Shown here in pieces: positions 1 through 5,131 of a stretch of 6,267 nt of DNA. Under the pieces are notes generated by a model. It searched no databases. It saw only the letters and a program-made list of their open reading frames with translations, and was not told the origin of the DNA. Numbering within the stretch: position 1 is the first letter of the stretch; each line of letters opens with the position of its first letter. Both the position numbers and the translations under genes were made by a program. Where the stretch lies: the NCBI GenBank assembly GCA_039679805.1, contig JBDKUD010000078.1:1-6267 (forward strand). Reading direction: 5' to 3'. The DNA is from JBDKUD01 sp039679805. GTDB taxonomy: Bacteria; Bacillota; Syntrophomonadia; Syntrophomonadales; Syntrophomonadaceae.

Positions 1-1014
1 GCTACTGGTTCGGCGAGCCCCGTTTTAATTAAGAAGGCCAGTGAAAGTGGGGCTGGACGTTGGGTGATACTTCAGGTGCCTACCCTCTCGTTTTACGAGT
101 ATTGTGAATTGTTAGAAATACCGGAGCCTCCACAGTTATCGGCTGAAATACGGCCGACAGCACTTGTGAGGCTTGATCGGCGCGAGTGGAATTATTTATT
201 CTCCAAGCTATCCGGTCTGCAAAAGCATTTTAACAGGTATATGCAGGTGGGGGGCTTCCCGGAATTAGCCTTATCCAAAGATGAATATTTAGCGCAGCGG
301 ATAATGCGGGAAGATGTTGTAGATAAAGTGCTGAAGCGGGATATTCCGTCTCTTTATAGCGTTAGAAATGTAAATGAGCTGGAGAAAATTTTTCTTTATT
401 TGTGCTACTATTCATCGAATATCATATCCGTTGATGCGATTGCCAGGGAGCTCGTCAATGTCAGCCGGGCTACAGTAGAGGGATATATTCAATATATGGA
501 AAGCGCCAACCTTATATATCGCAGCTACCCGGTTGATTTAGGTGGAAAAAAGATTTTAAAAGCGCGTGCCAAAATATATATAGCTGATGCAGCCATACGA
601 AATGCGGTGCTTATGCAGGAAGATATCTTCACCAACCCCGATGAAATGGGCATTATGGCTGAGACTGCTGTCTATAAGCATGTTGCGGCATTTTATTATC
701 AAAATACCACCAGTGTTGGTTACTACCGCGGGGGGAAGGGCGACAAGGAAATCGATATCGTGGTTGACTTTCCTAAAGGCCGGATTCTTATCGAAGTTAA
801 ATATCGAGAAAACGCAGCCATCGGGCCTAAGGATGCCATTTACCAGCACACAGATGAAGCGGCTTCGTCAATCGTGGTCACCAAAAAGGAAGATGATTAT
901 GGTCTTCAGGAGTCAGCTGGGAAAGCGAAGATTTTACGAATTCCCGCTTTTGCGTTTCTGTACCTGCTGGGGAATGCAGAGAAATATGGATACAAGGGAG
1001 ATAAATTTTCCTAA
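1..1014 (+). CDS. AAA_14 / DUF4143 family ATPase, 5'-truncated by the window
   Basis: The reading frame is open from base 1, so the gene starts upstream; the GTG at 64 is internal and has no ribosome site. About 337 residues are visible (numbered from the first codon). They begin with ATGSAS, which fits the sensor-1 end of an AAA+ ATPase core, followed by GAGRW and VPTLSFYEY, the usual junction in AAA_14 proteins. The Walker A and B motifs are outside the window. GGFPE (about 84-88) is another family hallmark. The C-terminal half matches DUF4143: a winged-helix-like stretch around 135-170 (VSRATVEGYIQYMESANLIYR), then a PD-(D/E)xK-like core with E221, D252 (KEIDIV) and E265-V-K267. Proteins of this family are common in bacteria and archaea and mostly lack an assigned function; nucleic-acid binding or cleavage is inferred only from the fold. 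It ends with TAA 28 bp before the convergent Fic gene. The family call is fairly sure; the role is unknown. Confidence 0.88.
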   Translation, partial: ATGSASPVLIKKASESGAGRWVILQVPTLSFYEYCELLEIPEPPQLSAEIRPTALVRLDRREWNYLFSKLSGLQKHFNRYMQVGGFPELALSKDEYLAQRIMREDVVDKVLKRDIPSLYSVRNVNELEKIFLYLCYYSSNIISVDAIARELVNVSRATVEGYIQYMESANLIYRSYPVDLGGKKILKARAKIYIADAAIRNAVLMQEDIFTNPDEMGIMAETAVYKHVAAFYYQNTTSVGYYRGGKGDKEIDIVVDFPKGRILIEVKYRENAAIGPKDAIYQHTDEAASSIVVTKKEDDYGLQESAGKAKILRIPAFAFLYLLGNAEKYGYKGDKFS

Positions 1015-1042
1015 AAATAAAAGTATTCGCCGGAATCTGGAC

Positions 1043-2128
1043 CTATCTTGCTTTTTTAACCAAATCAAATAGCCGCTTATTCTGATAAATCCGCTCCTTA
1101 CCCAGTTTTTCAGAGACCAGGAACCCCTGTTCCTCCAGGGCATTAAGATAATTAACCGCTGTCCGCCTCGAAACCCCCAGGCCTTCTTCGATATATTGGG
1201 TCTTGGTGTAGAACTCATAAAAGAGCAGGTCAATGAGCTCCCTGGAATAGATTTTGGGGAGCTTTTCTCTGATTTCGGCCGTCATGGCATCAACTTTGGC
1301 ATTTATACTCTTTACCAGGTCCAGGGTTTTTTCAGCCGTTTCCTCAATACCAGTAAGGATATAGACAATCCAATCCTCCCATTTACCCTTTGTCCGTATC
1401 TCCTGCAAAAGCGTATAATAGGCCGTTTTATTATTGACGATGTAGCTGCTTAGATACAAAATCGGGCTGTCCAACAGGTCTTTAAGAACCAGGTAAAGTA
1501 CATTGAGAATTCGGCCGGCTCTCCCATTGCCATCATAAAAGGGGTGTGTGCTTTCAAACTGATAGTGGATTACAGCCAACTTTATTAACGGGTCAACGCC
1601 ATCAAAATCATCGTTGATATATCTTTCAAGGTTGGCCATTAGATCTAAGATCTCTTTTTCACCGGTGGGCGGAGTATAAATGATTTCACTGGTAGCTTCG
1701 TTTCGTAGAACCGTACCTGGCAGTTTGCGTATTCCGGCCCGGTTGTTTTCGATCTGGGAGTGTATATCAATGATCATGTTGGTGGTGATCATTTCACGCT
1801 CCTTGACCAATTGATAACCATACCAAAGGGCGGTTCGATAGCTTACTACTTCTTTGGCGGCAGGATTTTTATAACCGTTTTGGCTCATAGCTTTATACAG
1901 CTCATCATGGGTTGTAATGATATTTTCTATTGCTGAGCTGTCTTTTGCCTCGTTGATGGTTACGGCATTGATTAGTATATGTTTGTTGGGAATAGTTGAG
2001 GCATATCCTTTTAACTCGGCCAATGCCCGGTTGGCTCTGGCCAGCTGCTTCAAAACCGGTTTCGTTTCAAGCTCCACCTTAGGCGGCAACATAGGTAATG
2101 TATGTTCATTCATTGCATATATATCCAT
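1043..2128 (-). CDS. Fic-domain protein AMP transferase (class II, N-terminal inhibitory motif, C-terminal winged helix)
   Basis: The 361-residue protein carries a complete Fic motif, HPFYDGNGRAGR at 195-206, with catalytic H195, the acidic D199 and R203/R206 for ATP phosphates. Enzymes of this type transfer AMP from ATP to hydroxyl side chains of target proteins. Near the N terminus, residues 64-69 (SSAIEN) match the (S/T)xxxE(G/N) inhibitory helix; E68 would block the gamma-phosphate pocket, so the enzyme is probably self-inhibited and needs no separate antitoxin. The Fic_N part is about 15-80 and the Fic core about 110-240. The tail, about 300-350 (GVSRRTAVNYLNALEEQGFL), reads as a winged helix-turn-helix, so DNA binding is plausible. 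Size and order match the Shewanella SoFic type. No Shine-Dalgarno site precedes the first ATG (2128), nor those at 2113 or 2092. A strong promoter puts the transcript start almost on the ATG at 2128, which supports a leaderless start. It is convergent with the ATPase gene and divergent from the Mrr-like gene. Confidence 0.93.
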   Translation of the reverse strand: MDIYAMNEHTLPMLPPKVELETKPVLKQLARANRALAELKGYASTIPNKHILINAVTINEAKDSSAIENIITTHDELYKAMSQNGYKNPAAKEVVSYRTALWYGYQLVKEREMITTNMIIDIHSQIENNRAGIRKLPGTVLRNEATSEIIYTPPTGEKEILDLMANLERYINDDFDGVDPLIKLAVIHYQFESTHPFYDGNGRAGRILNVLYLVLKDLLDSPILYLSSYIVNNKTAYYTLLQEIRTKGKWEDWIVYILTGIEETAEKTLDLVKSINAKVDAMTAEIREKLPKIYSRELIDLLFYEFYTKTQYIEEGLGVSRRTAVNYLNALEEQGFLVSEKLGKERIYQNKRLFDLVKKAR

Positions 2129-2134
2129 ATAGGT

Positions 2135-2163
2135 ATTATATGGCCGTTTTTTACCTATGTAAA
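2135..2163 (-). promoter_or_regulatory. Sigma-A-type promoter of the Fic gene
   Basis: On the minus strand the -35 box TTTACA (2163-2158) is separated by exactly 17 bp from a perfect -10 box TATAAT (2140-2135). The expected start point, about 7 bp downstream, is near 2128, the A of the Fic start codon. The -35 box lies inside one of the four repeated TTTACCYATG elements, so a bound protein would block polymerase. Confidence 0.75.
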
Positions 2164-2203
2164 CGCAACATGGGTAAAATAGGTAAAGTTTTTACCCATG
2201 TAA
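2149..2203. repeat. Cluster of four TTTACC(C/T)AT-type repeats, operator-like, in front of the Fic gene
   Basis: Four copies of one element lie within 55 bp: TTTTACCTATGTAA (2149-2162, +), the reverse of TTTTACCCATGTT (2167-2179, -), a shorter reverse copy TTTACCTATT (2178-2187, -), and TTTTACCCATGTAA (2190-2203, +). Copies two and four form a perfect 12-bp inverted repeat (2168-2179 with 2190-2201, 10-bp gap). Copies one and two form a second inverted pair with a 4-bp gap. The first copy overlaps the -35 box and spacer of the Fic promoter. This is what is seen; binding by the winged helix of the Fic protein itself is an inference. Confidence 0.75.
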
Positions 2204-2503
2204 CCGTCTTAGATAGATCACATTAAGTCGTGGCAATTTGTTTCAAAGCACCCGAACATCCTATAAAAGGAGTTGTGTAAACCGTATAATCTTAAGAACG
2301 GCGCGGTCTGGGTGGGTTCGGCGAATGTAGCATCCACAAAGCAGATAATCCTTTTTATATTTATTAGAGATATCTGATTTTTTACTAGTTGCTCCTATAA
2401 AGTGCTGGAAGGAAACGTTGCCTGGTATGGAGAAATATGTAAAAATGTATTGAGGAATTCAGCAAAGGTTGAATAAATCGACCTTGCAAGGGGAGAGCTT
2501 AGT
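2204..2503. other. Gene-poor stretch between the Fic operator and the Mrr-like gene
   Basis: No supported gene lies here. Weak plus-strand promoter candidates are TTGTTT (2238-2243) with TATAAA (2262-2267), spacing 18, and a TATAAA at 2396-2401 with a poor -35 (CTGATT, 2374-2379). Either could serve the gene at 2504. A 36-codon frame from TTG 2273 to TGA 2383 is discussed under the rejected items. The part from about 2340 to 2400 is AT-rich. Confidence 0.4.
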
Positions 2504-3214
2504 ATGAGTGATGTCTCTTTAGTTGTTTTACAAACGTTAAGTAAAGGAATCATTAACAGTCTACCGGATATCTGGTGGCTATTTGCACTGATTCTGGTAG
2601 TGCCTTTGGGCAAGTTTATTTATCGCCTATATGAAGCGAAACGCCTGGTCAGTTCGGGAATACTTGAAATAGACAAGATGGATGGAAAGACCTTCGAGAA
2701 ATACCTGGAGGTATTATTTAAGAAATTGGGCTACCGGGTAGAACGGACCCGCTATATAGGAGATTTCGGAGCTGATCTGGTTACCGTAAAGAATGGGGTT
2801 AAGACTATAATCCAGGCCAAGCGTCACAAAGGCACAGTGGGGATCAAAGCGGTCCAGGAAGCAGTAGCCGCCAAAGGATATTATGACTGCTCCGCTGCTA
2901 TGGTAGTGACCAATAGTGTTTTCACAAAACAGGCGGCAGAACTGGCCAGAGCGAACGGAGTAATACTCTGGGAACGAAATGATTTGGTTGATGCGCTGTT
3001 ATCCGTAAAACAAGAAGGCTCCATCAATGCTGAGATGGAAAGTATTGGGGCAATTGAAGCAGCAGCTGCCATGGAGCCAGTCAATATGGCTGGAGAAACC
3101 TGCGCCATCTGCGGCCAGGTCGTATCGGAAAAAGTCAGGCAGTATTGTCTGGATCATTCCCAGCGCTTCAGCGGAAAGATTTATTGTTTCCAGCATCAGA
3201 AAAACGTAAAATAG
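2504..3214 (+). CDS. Membrane-anchored Mrr-type restriction endonuclease-like protein with C-terminal zinc-binding-like cluster
   Basis: The 236-residue protein starts at an ATG with a good ribosome site (GGGGAG, 2490-2495, 8-nt spacing). Residues 22-40 form one hydrophobic helix (WWLFALILVV) followed by basic residues, a likely membrane anchor that leaves the rest in the cytoplasm. Residues 58-165 match the Mrr_cat PD-(D/E)xK nuclease fold: E65 in the first helix, D91 in GDFGADLV, Q104-A-K106 as the QxK form of the catalytic strand, and the conserved helix IKAVQEAVAAKGYY followed by AMVVTNSVFT. Such domains cut DNA, often methylated DNA, but many membrane-linked members have no tested activity. 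After an Ala-rich linker (about 172-193) comes a Cys/His cluster, C200-x2-C203, C215-x2-H218, C228-x2-H231, which could bind zinc. The Nudix gene follows after 40 bp on the same strand. The fold call is firm; the target is unknown. Confidence 0.88.
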   Translation: MSDVSLVVLQTLSKGIINSLPDIWWLFALILVVPLGKFIYRLYEAKRLVSSGILEIDKMDGKTFEKYLEVLFKKLGYRVERTRYIGDFGADLVTVKNGVKTIIQAKRHKGTVGIKAVQEAVAAKGYYDCSAAMVVTNSVFTKQAAELARANGVILWERNDLVDALLSVKQEGSINAEMESIGAIEAAAAMEPVNMAGETCAICGQVVSEKVRQYCLDHSQRFSGKIYCFQHQKNVK

Positions 3215-3240
3215 TCTAATTTCTCGAGTTGATGGAACAG

Positions 3241-3246
3241 CGGAGG
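3241..3246 (+). promoter_or_regulatory. Ribosome binding site fixing the TTG start of the Nudix gene
   Basis: CGGAGG sits 8 nt before TTG 3255. No ATG or GTG at a similar distance competes, and the frame from this TTG begins MSDIIDVTAAIL, the usual first strand of a MutT fold. Confidence 0.75.
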
Positions 3247-3254
3247 ATAATTCA

Positions 3255-3677
3255 TTGAGTGACATAATAGACGTGACTGCTGCAATCCTGATTAAAGATC
3301 GCAAAGTGCTCATTGCCCAAAGACCTGCAAACGATCAACTTGCTGGTTGTTGGGAATTCCCCGGAGGAAAATTGGAGCCTGGGGAAAGTCCGGAGGAATG
3401 TCTGGCCCGGGAAATGAAAGAAGAGTTCTGTATTACCGTTGAGATAGGAGATTTTGTCGGAAGTAGCATCTATGCCTATCAGGATAAGGAGATAAGATTA
3501 TTAGCCTATTTGTGTAAATGGATAGATGGGGATATGCAATCTACTATCCATGACTCTTATCATTGGGCTTCACCGCAGGATTTAGAAACATATGACTTTG
3601 CGCCGGCCGATATACTATTCGTGGATTGCTTAAGGAGAGATTTTGATCAAGTTTGTGCACGGTTTGAAACCTGGTGA
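3255..3677 (+). CDS. Nudix hydrolase, MutT / 8-oxo-dGTP diphosphatase-like
   Basis: The 140-residue protein has the length and order of MutT. It has an N-terminal strand with ILIKDRKVLIAQRP, then GCWEFPGGK (31-39) that shapes the nucleotide pocket, then the Nudix box from G38 to I60 with E44, R52, E53, E56 and E57 all present. Enzymes of this type hydrolyse nucleoside triphosphates to monophosphate and pyrophosphate; MutT itself removes oxidised dGTP from the pool. The late HWASPQDLETYDFAPAD (103-119) resembles the region after the box in MutT/CTP-pyrophosphohydrolase proteins. One deviation is seen: the usual glycine near the end of the box (EExGU) is Cys59. The substrate cannot be read from the sequence, so other (deoxy)nucleotides are possible. 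It lies 40 bp after the Mrr-like gene and 60 bp before the methyltransferase gene, all on one strand. Confidence 0.9.
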   Translation: MSDIIDVTAAILIKDRKVLIAQRPANDQLAGCWEFPGGKLEPGESPEECLAREMKEEFCITVEIGDFVGSSIYAYQDKEIRLLAYLCKWIDGDMQSTIHDSYHWASPQDLETYDFAPADILFVDCLRRDFDQVCARFETW

Positions 3678-3691
3678 TGTCATATGATAAT
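3664..3691 (+). promoter_or_regulatory. Possible internal promoter for the methyltransferase gene
   Basis: TTGAAA (3664-3669) and GATAAT (3686-3691) are separated by 16 bp, each one mismatch from consensus. The boxes overlap the end of the Nudix gene. The expected start near 3698 is just before a 12-bp palindrome and about 40 nt before the TTG at 3738. Confidence 0.4.
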
Positions 3692-3703
3692 GGGTAATAG
3701 TTG

Positions 3704-3715
3704 CCATAGCTATGG
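3704..3715. repeat. Perfect 12-bp palindrome CCATAGCTATGG, operator-like
   Basis: The 12 bases are their own reverse complement. They lie between the possible promoter at 3664-3691 and the ribosome site at 3724-3731. A shorter palindrome, TCATATGA (3680-3687), overlaps the promoter. There is no T-run after it, so it is not a terminator. A repressor site is the simplest reading but is unproven. Confidence 0.4.
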
Positions 3716-3723
3716 GATTCTTT

Positions 3724-3731
3724 GGGGAGGG
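3724..3731 (+). promoter_or_regulatory. Ribosome binding site fixing the TTG start of the methyltransferase gene
   Basis: GGGGAGGG ends 6 nt before TTG 3738. The next in-frame ATG codons are inside conserved sequence and lack such a site, so the TTG start is preferred. Confidence 0.75.
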
Positions 3732-3737
3732 ATATAA

Positions 3738-4649
3738 TTGGCAAGTAGAAATCCTATCGGTACTGCTATTATGATTGCATTTATGCGGGGATTTCACGCA
3801 GTAAATGATGATCCTAAGATATTTAATGATACACTCGCCTATGAATTGCTACCGGAGGAAGTCCGGGAAGGATTAAAACAGCATTTAACCGAGTCTGCTG
3901 CACAAATGGCCCCGGAACTAGCGAAAGAATGTGTAGATGCTGAAGCTTCCTTTCGTCTGGCTGTGCACACTATGGCCGGTCCCATGCTGGCTAGAGCACG
4001 ATTTATGGAAGACCGGCTTGAAGATGCCATTGGGAAAGGAATAAGTCAATACATAATACTAGGGGCAGGACTGGATACCTTTGCTTTTCGTCGTCTAGAT
4101 CTGGCTGACCGCCTGCAAGTATTCGAACTTGACCTCCCTGATGTGCAGGAAATAAAACAGCGGCGGTTAGCACAGCTTAACCTACCAAAACCACATAATT
4201 TGCATTTTATTCCGGTGGATTTCACTCAACAAACTCTAACTTCTGTGCTTAAAATAGCAGAATATGATCCCGGGCGATTGAGTTTTTTTAGTTGGATGGG
4301 CGTGACCCAATACCTGCCGCTTGAGGCGGTATGGGCAACGCTTAAAGATATAGTAAGTTTATCAACTGCCGGTAGTGAGATCGTATTTGATTATTATGAC
4401 AAATCAGCATTTGATCCCGAAAAAACCTCCCATCGGCTTAAATATATTATTGAAACTACCAGAAGTATTGGAGAGGCCATCATCACTGGGTTTGAGCCAT
4501 CGAAACTTAGCATGGAACTGGCACCCCTGGGATTACGTCTACTGGATAACCTGGGTCGGGAAGAGATTCAGCAAAGATACTTTAAAGAATGTACCCAGGG
4601 TTATTCAGCGGGTGATTACATACATTTTGCCTGTGCCGAAGTTATTTGA
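3738..4649 (+). CDS. Class I SAM-dependent methyltransferase, LCMT / TIGR00027-like family
   Basis: The 303-residue protein follows the leucine-carboxyl-methyltransferase-like pattern. ARARFMED (85-92) supplies the arginine region that binds the SAM carboxylate. QYIILGAGLDTFAFR (104-118) is SAM motif I with G109 and G111. VFELDLPDVQEIKQRR (128-143) holds the acidic residue for the SAM ribose. FIPVDF (157-162) is the adenine-side acidic motif, and FFSWMGVTQYLP (183-194) is the strand-4 family signature. Known relatives methylate carboxyl or hydroxyl groups of proteins, polyketides or small molecules, and most bacterial members are uncharacterised. Nothing resembles the NPPY/DPPY or PC motifs of DNA methyltransferases, so it is not an obvious partner of the Mrr-like nuclease. 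The N-terminal 80 residues form a helical lid. Its stop overlaps the TTG of the next small frame. Confidence 0.88.
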   Translation: MASRNPIGTAIMIAFMRGFHAVNDDPKIFNDTLAYELLPEEVREGLKQHLTESAAQMAPELAKECVDAEASFRLAVHTMAGPMLARARFMEDRLEDAIGKGISQYIILGAGLDTFAFRRLDLADRLQVFELDLPDVQEIKQRRLAQLNLPKPHNLHFIPVDFTQQTLTSVLKIAEYDPGRLSFFSWMGVTQYLPLEAVWATLKDIVSLSTAGSEIVFDYYDKSAFDPEKTSHRLKYIIETTRSIGEAIITGFEPSKLSMELAPLGLRLLDNLGREEIQQRYFKECTQGYSAGDYIHFACAEVI

Positions 4650-4882
4650 TTGAGAATAACTGCCCGAAAGGGTTGCCATTAATCTTTATAGGCCAATATG
4701 TGGGACTTTGGTATGTAACGTATTTATTAGCATTAACAAAAGAGAAAAGGGCCCTTCACGATTATATTGTTTATATTGTTAAAACCAAGGTGATTAAGGT
4801 AGATTGCAATCCAAAAGAAAATCGAAAAGCTTTCCTAAATTACTTCCTATCTGAGTACCGAAGTCATATGGAAAAACAATGA
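4646..4882 (+). pseudogene. Small ORF resembling the C-terminal end of an RDD-family membrane protein, possibly a remnant
   Basis: The 78-codon frame would begin at a TTG (4646) overlapping the methyltransferase stop as TTGA, without any Shine-Dalgarno site; the frame is open only back to 4616. Residues 10-31 are hydrophobic (IFIGQYVGLWYVTYLLAL), enough for one membrane helix. They are followed by TKEKRALHDYI and, a few residues later, TKVIKVD. This recalls the end of RDD proteins, where a last helix leads into a basic stretch, LHD and a short T-x-V strand. The rest of an RDD protein is absent. A terminator follows 9 bp after the stop. It may be a leftover from a deletion at this spot, or a real short protein made by coupling to the methyltransferase. 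The resemblance was judged by eye and is weak. Confidence 0.4.
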
Positions 4883-4890
4883 TATAACAA

Positions 4891-4922
4891 AAGGAAGGGT
4901 TCTCTACCCTCCCTTATTTTTT
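4891..4922 (+). terminator. Rho-independent terminator
   Basis: AAGGAAGGGT (4891-4900) pairs with ACCCTCCCTT (4906-4915) over ten positions with one A-C mismatch and a TCTCT loop, followed by a run of six T (4917-4922). It lies 9 bp after the stop at 4882 and closes the plus-strand unit before the PEP-synthase-family gene. Confidence 0.85.
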
Positions 4923-5049
4923 CAGCTATTTCAGCTCGCTAATTCCCTGTTTCTATTTACTTTAAATGCTCAGTGGTTAGAGGCTCCCTCCACCTTAATT
5001 ATAATATATAAAAAAATGTAAATGCAGACTGTTTGTTCCCATTTGCTGC

Positions 5050-5058
5050 TGTTATAAT
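5050..5058 (+). promoter_or_regulatory. Extended -10 promoter of the rph-like gene
   Basis: TGTTATAAT is a perfect extended -10 (TG-n-TATAAT). No good -35 box lies 16-18 bp upstream, which fits an extended -10 promoter. The start point would be near 5065, giving a 5' region of about 60 nt. The sequence upstream (about 4996-5025) is very AT-rich and could act as an UP-like element. Confidence 0.65.
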
Positions 5059-5071
5059 CAATAGCACGTTT

Positions 5072-5131
5072 ATGCGATTTGTTGGAGGGGCAATATTAAA
5101 GAAGGAATTGCCAGAGGAGGGCAGCGTATGA
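5072..5131 (+). other. Possible 19-codon leader ORF overlapping the rph-like start
   Basis: ATG 5072 opens a 19-codon frame (MRFVGGAILKKELPEEGSV) whose TGA at 5129-5131 overlaps the ATG at 5128 as ATGA. Its start lies only about 7 nt after the predicted transcript start and has no Shine-Dalgarno site. Within it, GGCAAT (5089-5094) and ATTGCC (5107-5112) can form a 6-bp hairpin next to the ribosome site of the main gene. Chance is a serious alternative. Confidence 0.25.

Noticed and set aside
64..66. GTG at 64 as the start of the first gene.
   Set aside because: The same frame is open to base 1 and encodes conserved AAA_14 sequence (ATGSAS ... GAGRW) before it, and no ribosome site precedes the GTG.
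1015..1042. Possible bidirectional terminator between the convergent ATPase and Fic genes.
   Set aside because: Only a tiny ATTC/GAAT inverted pair is present; no stable stem with a T-run on either strand.
587..1072. A 161-codon plus-strand frame overlapping the ATPase gene.
   Set aside because: It is a shadow of the conserved ATPase frame, with no ribosome site and no recognisable protein pattern.
8..2324. Shared 10-mer GGTTCGGCGA at about 8-17 and in 2315-2324.
   Set aside because: Ten-base matches are expected by chance in a window of this size and the flanks do not match.
2273..2383. A 36-codon frame from TTG 2273 with KNGAVWVGSANVAST, which recalls the G-S-x-N end of a phospholipase-D HKD motif.
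   Set aside because: The AGGAG touches the TTG with no spacing, the HxK half of the motif is absent upstream in the frame, and the predicted promoter nearby would start inside it. It could be a small gene relic, but the evidence is too thin to annotate.
2504..4649. Reading the Mrr-like gene and the methyltransferase as a restriction-modification pair.
   Set aside because: The methyltransferase lacks DNA-methyltransferase motifs and matches the LCMT-like small-molecule/protein type.
4970..4992. Weak hairpin around GTGG ... CCAC before the rph-like promoter.
   Set aside because: Short, bulged, and followed by mixed AT sequence rather than a T-run; it adds nothing to the clear terminator at 4891-4922.
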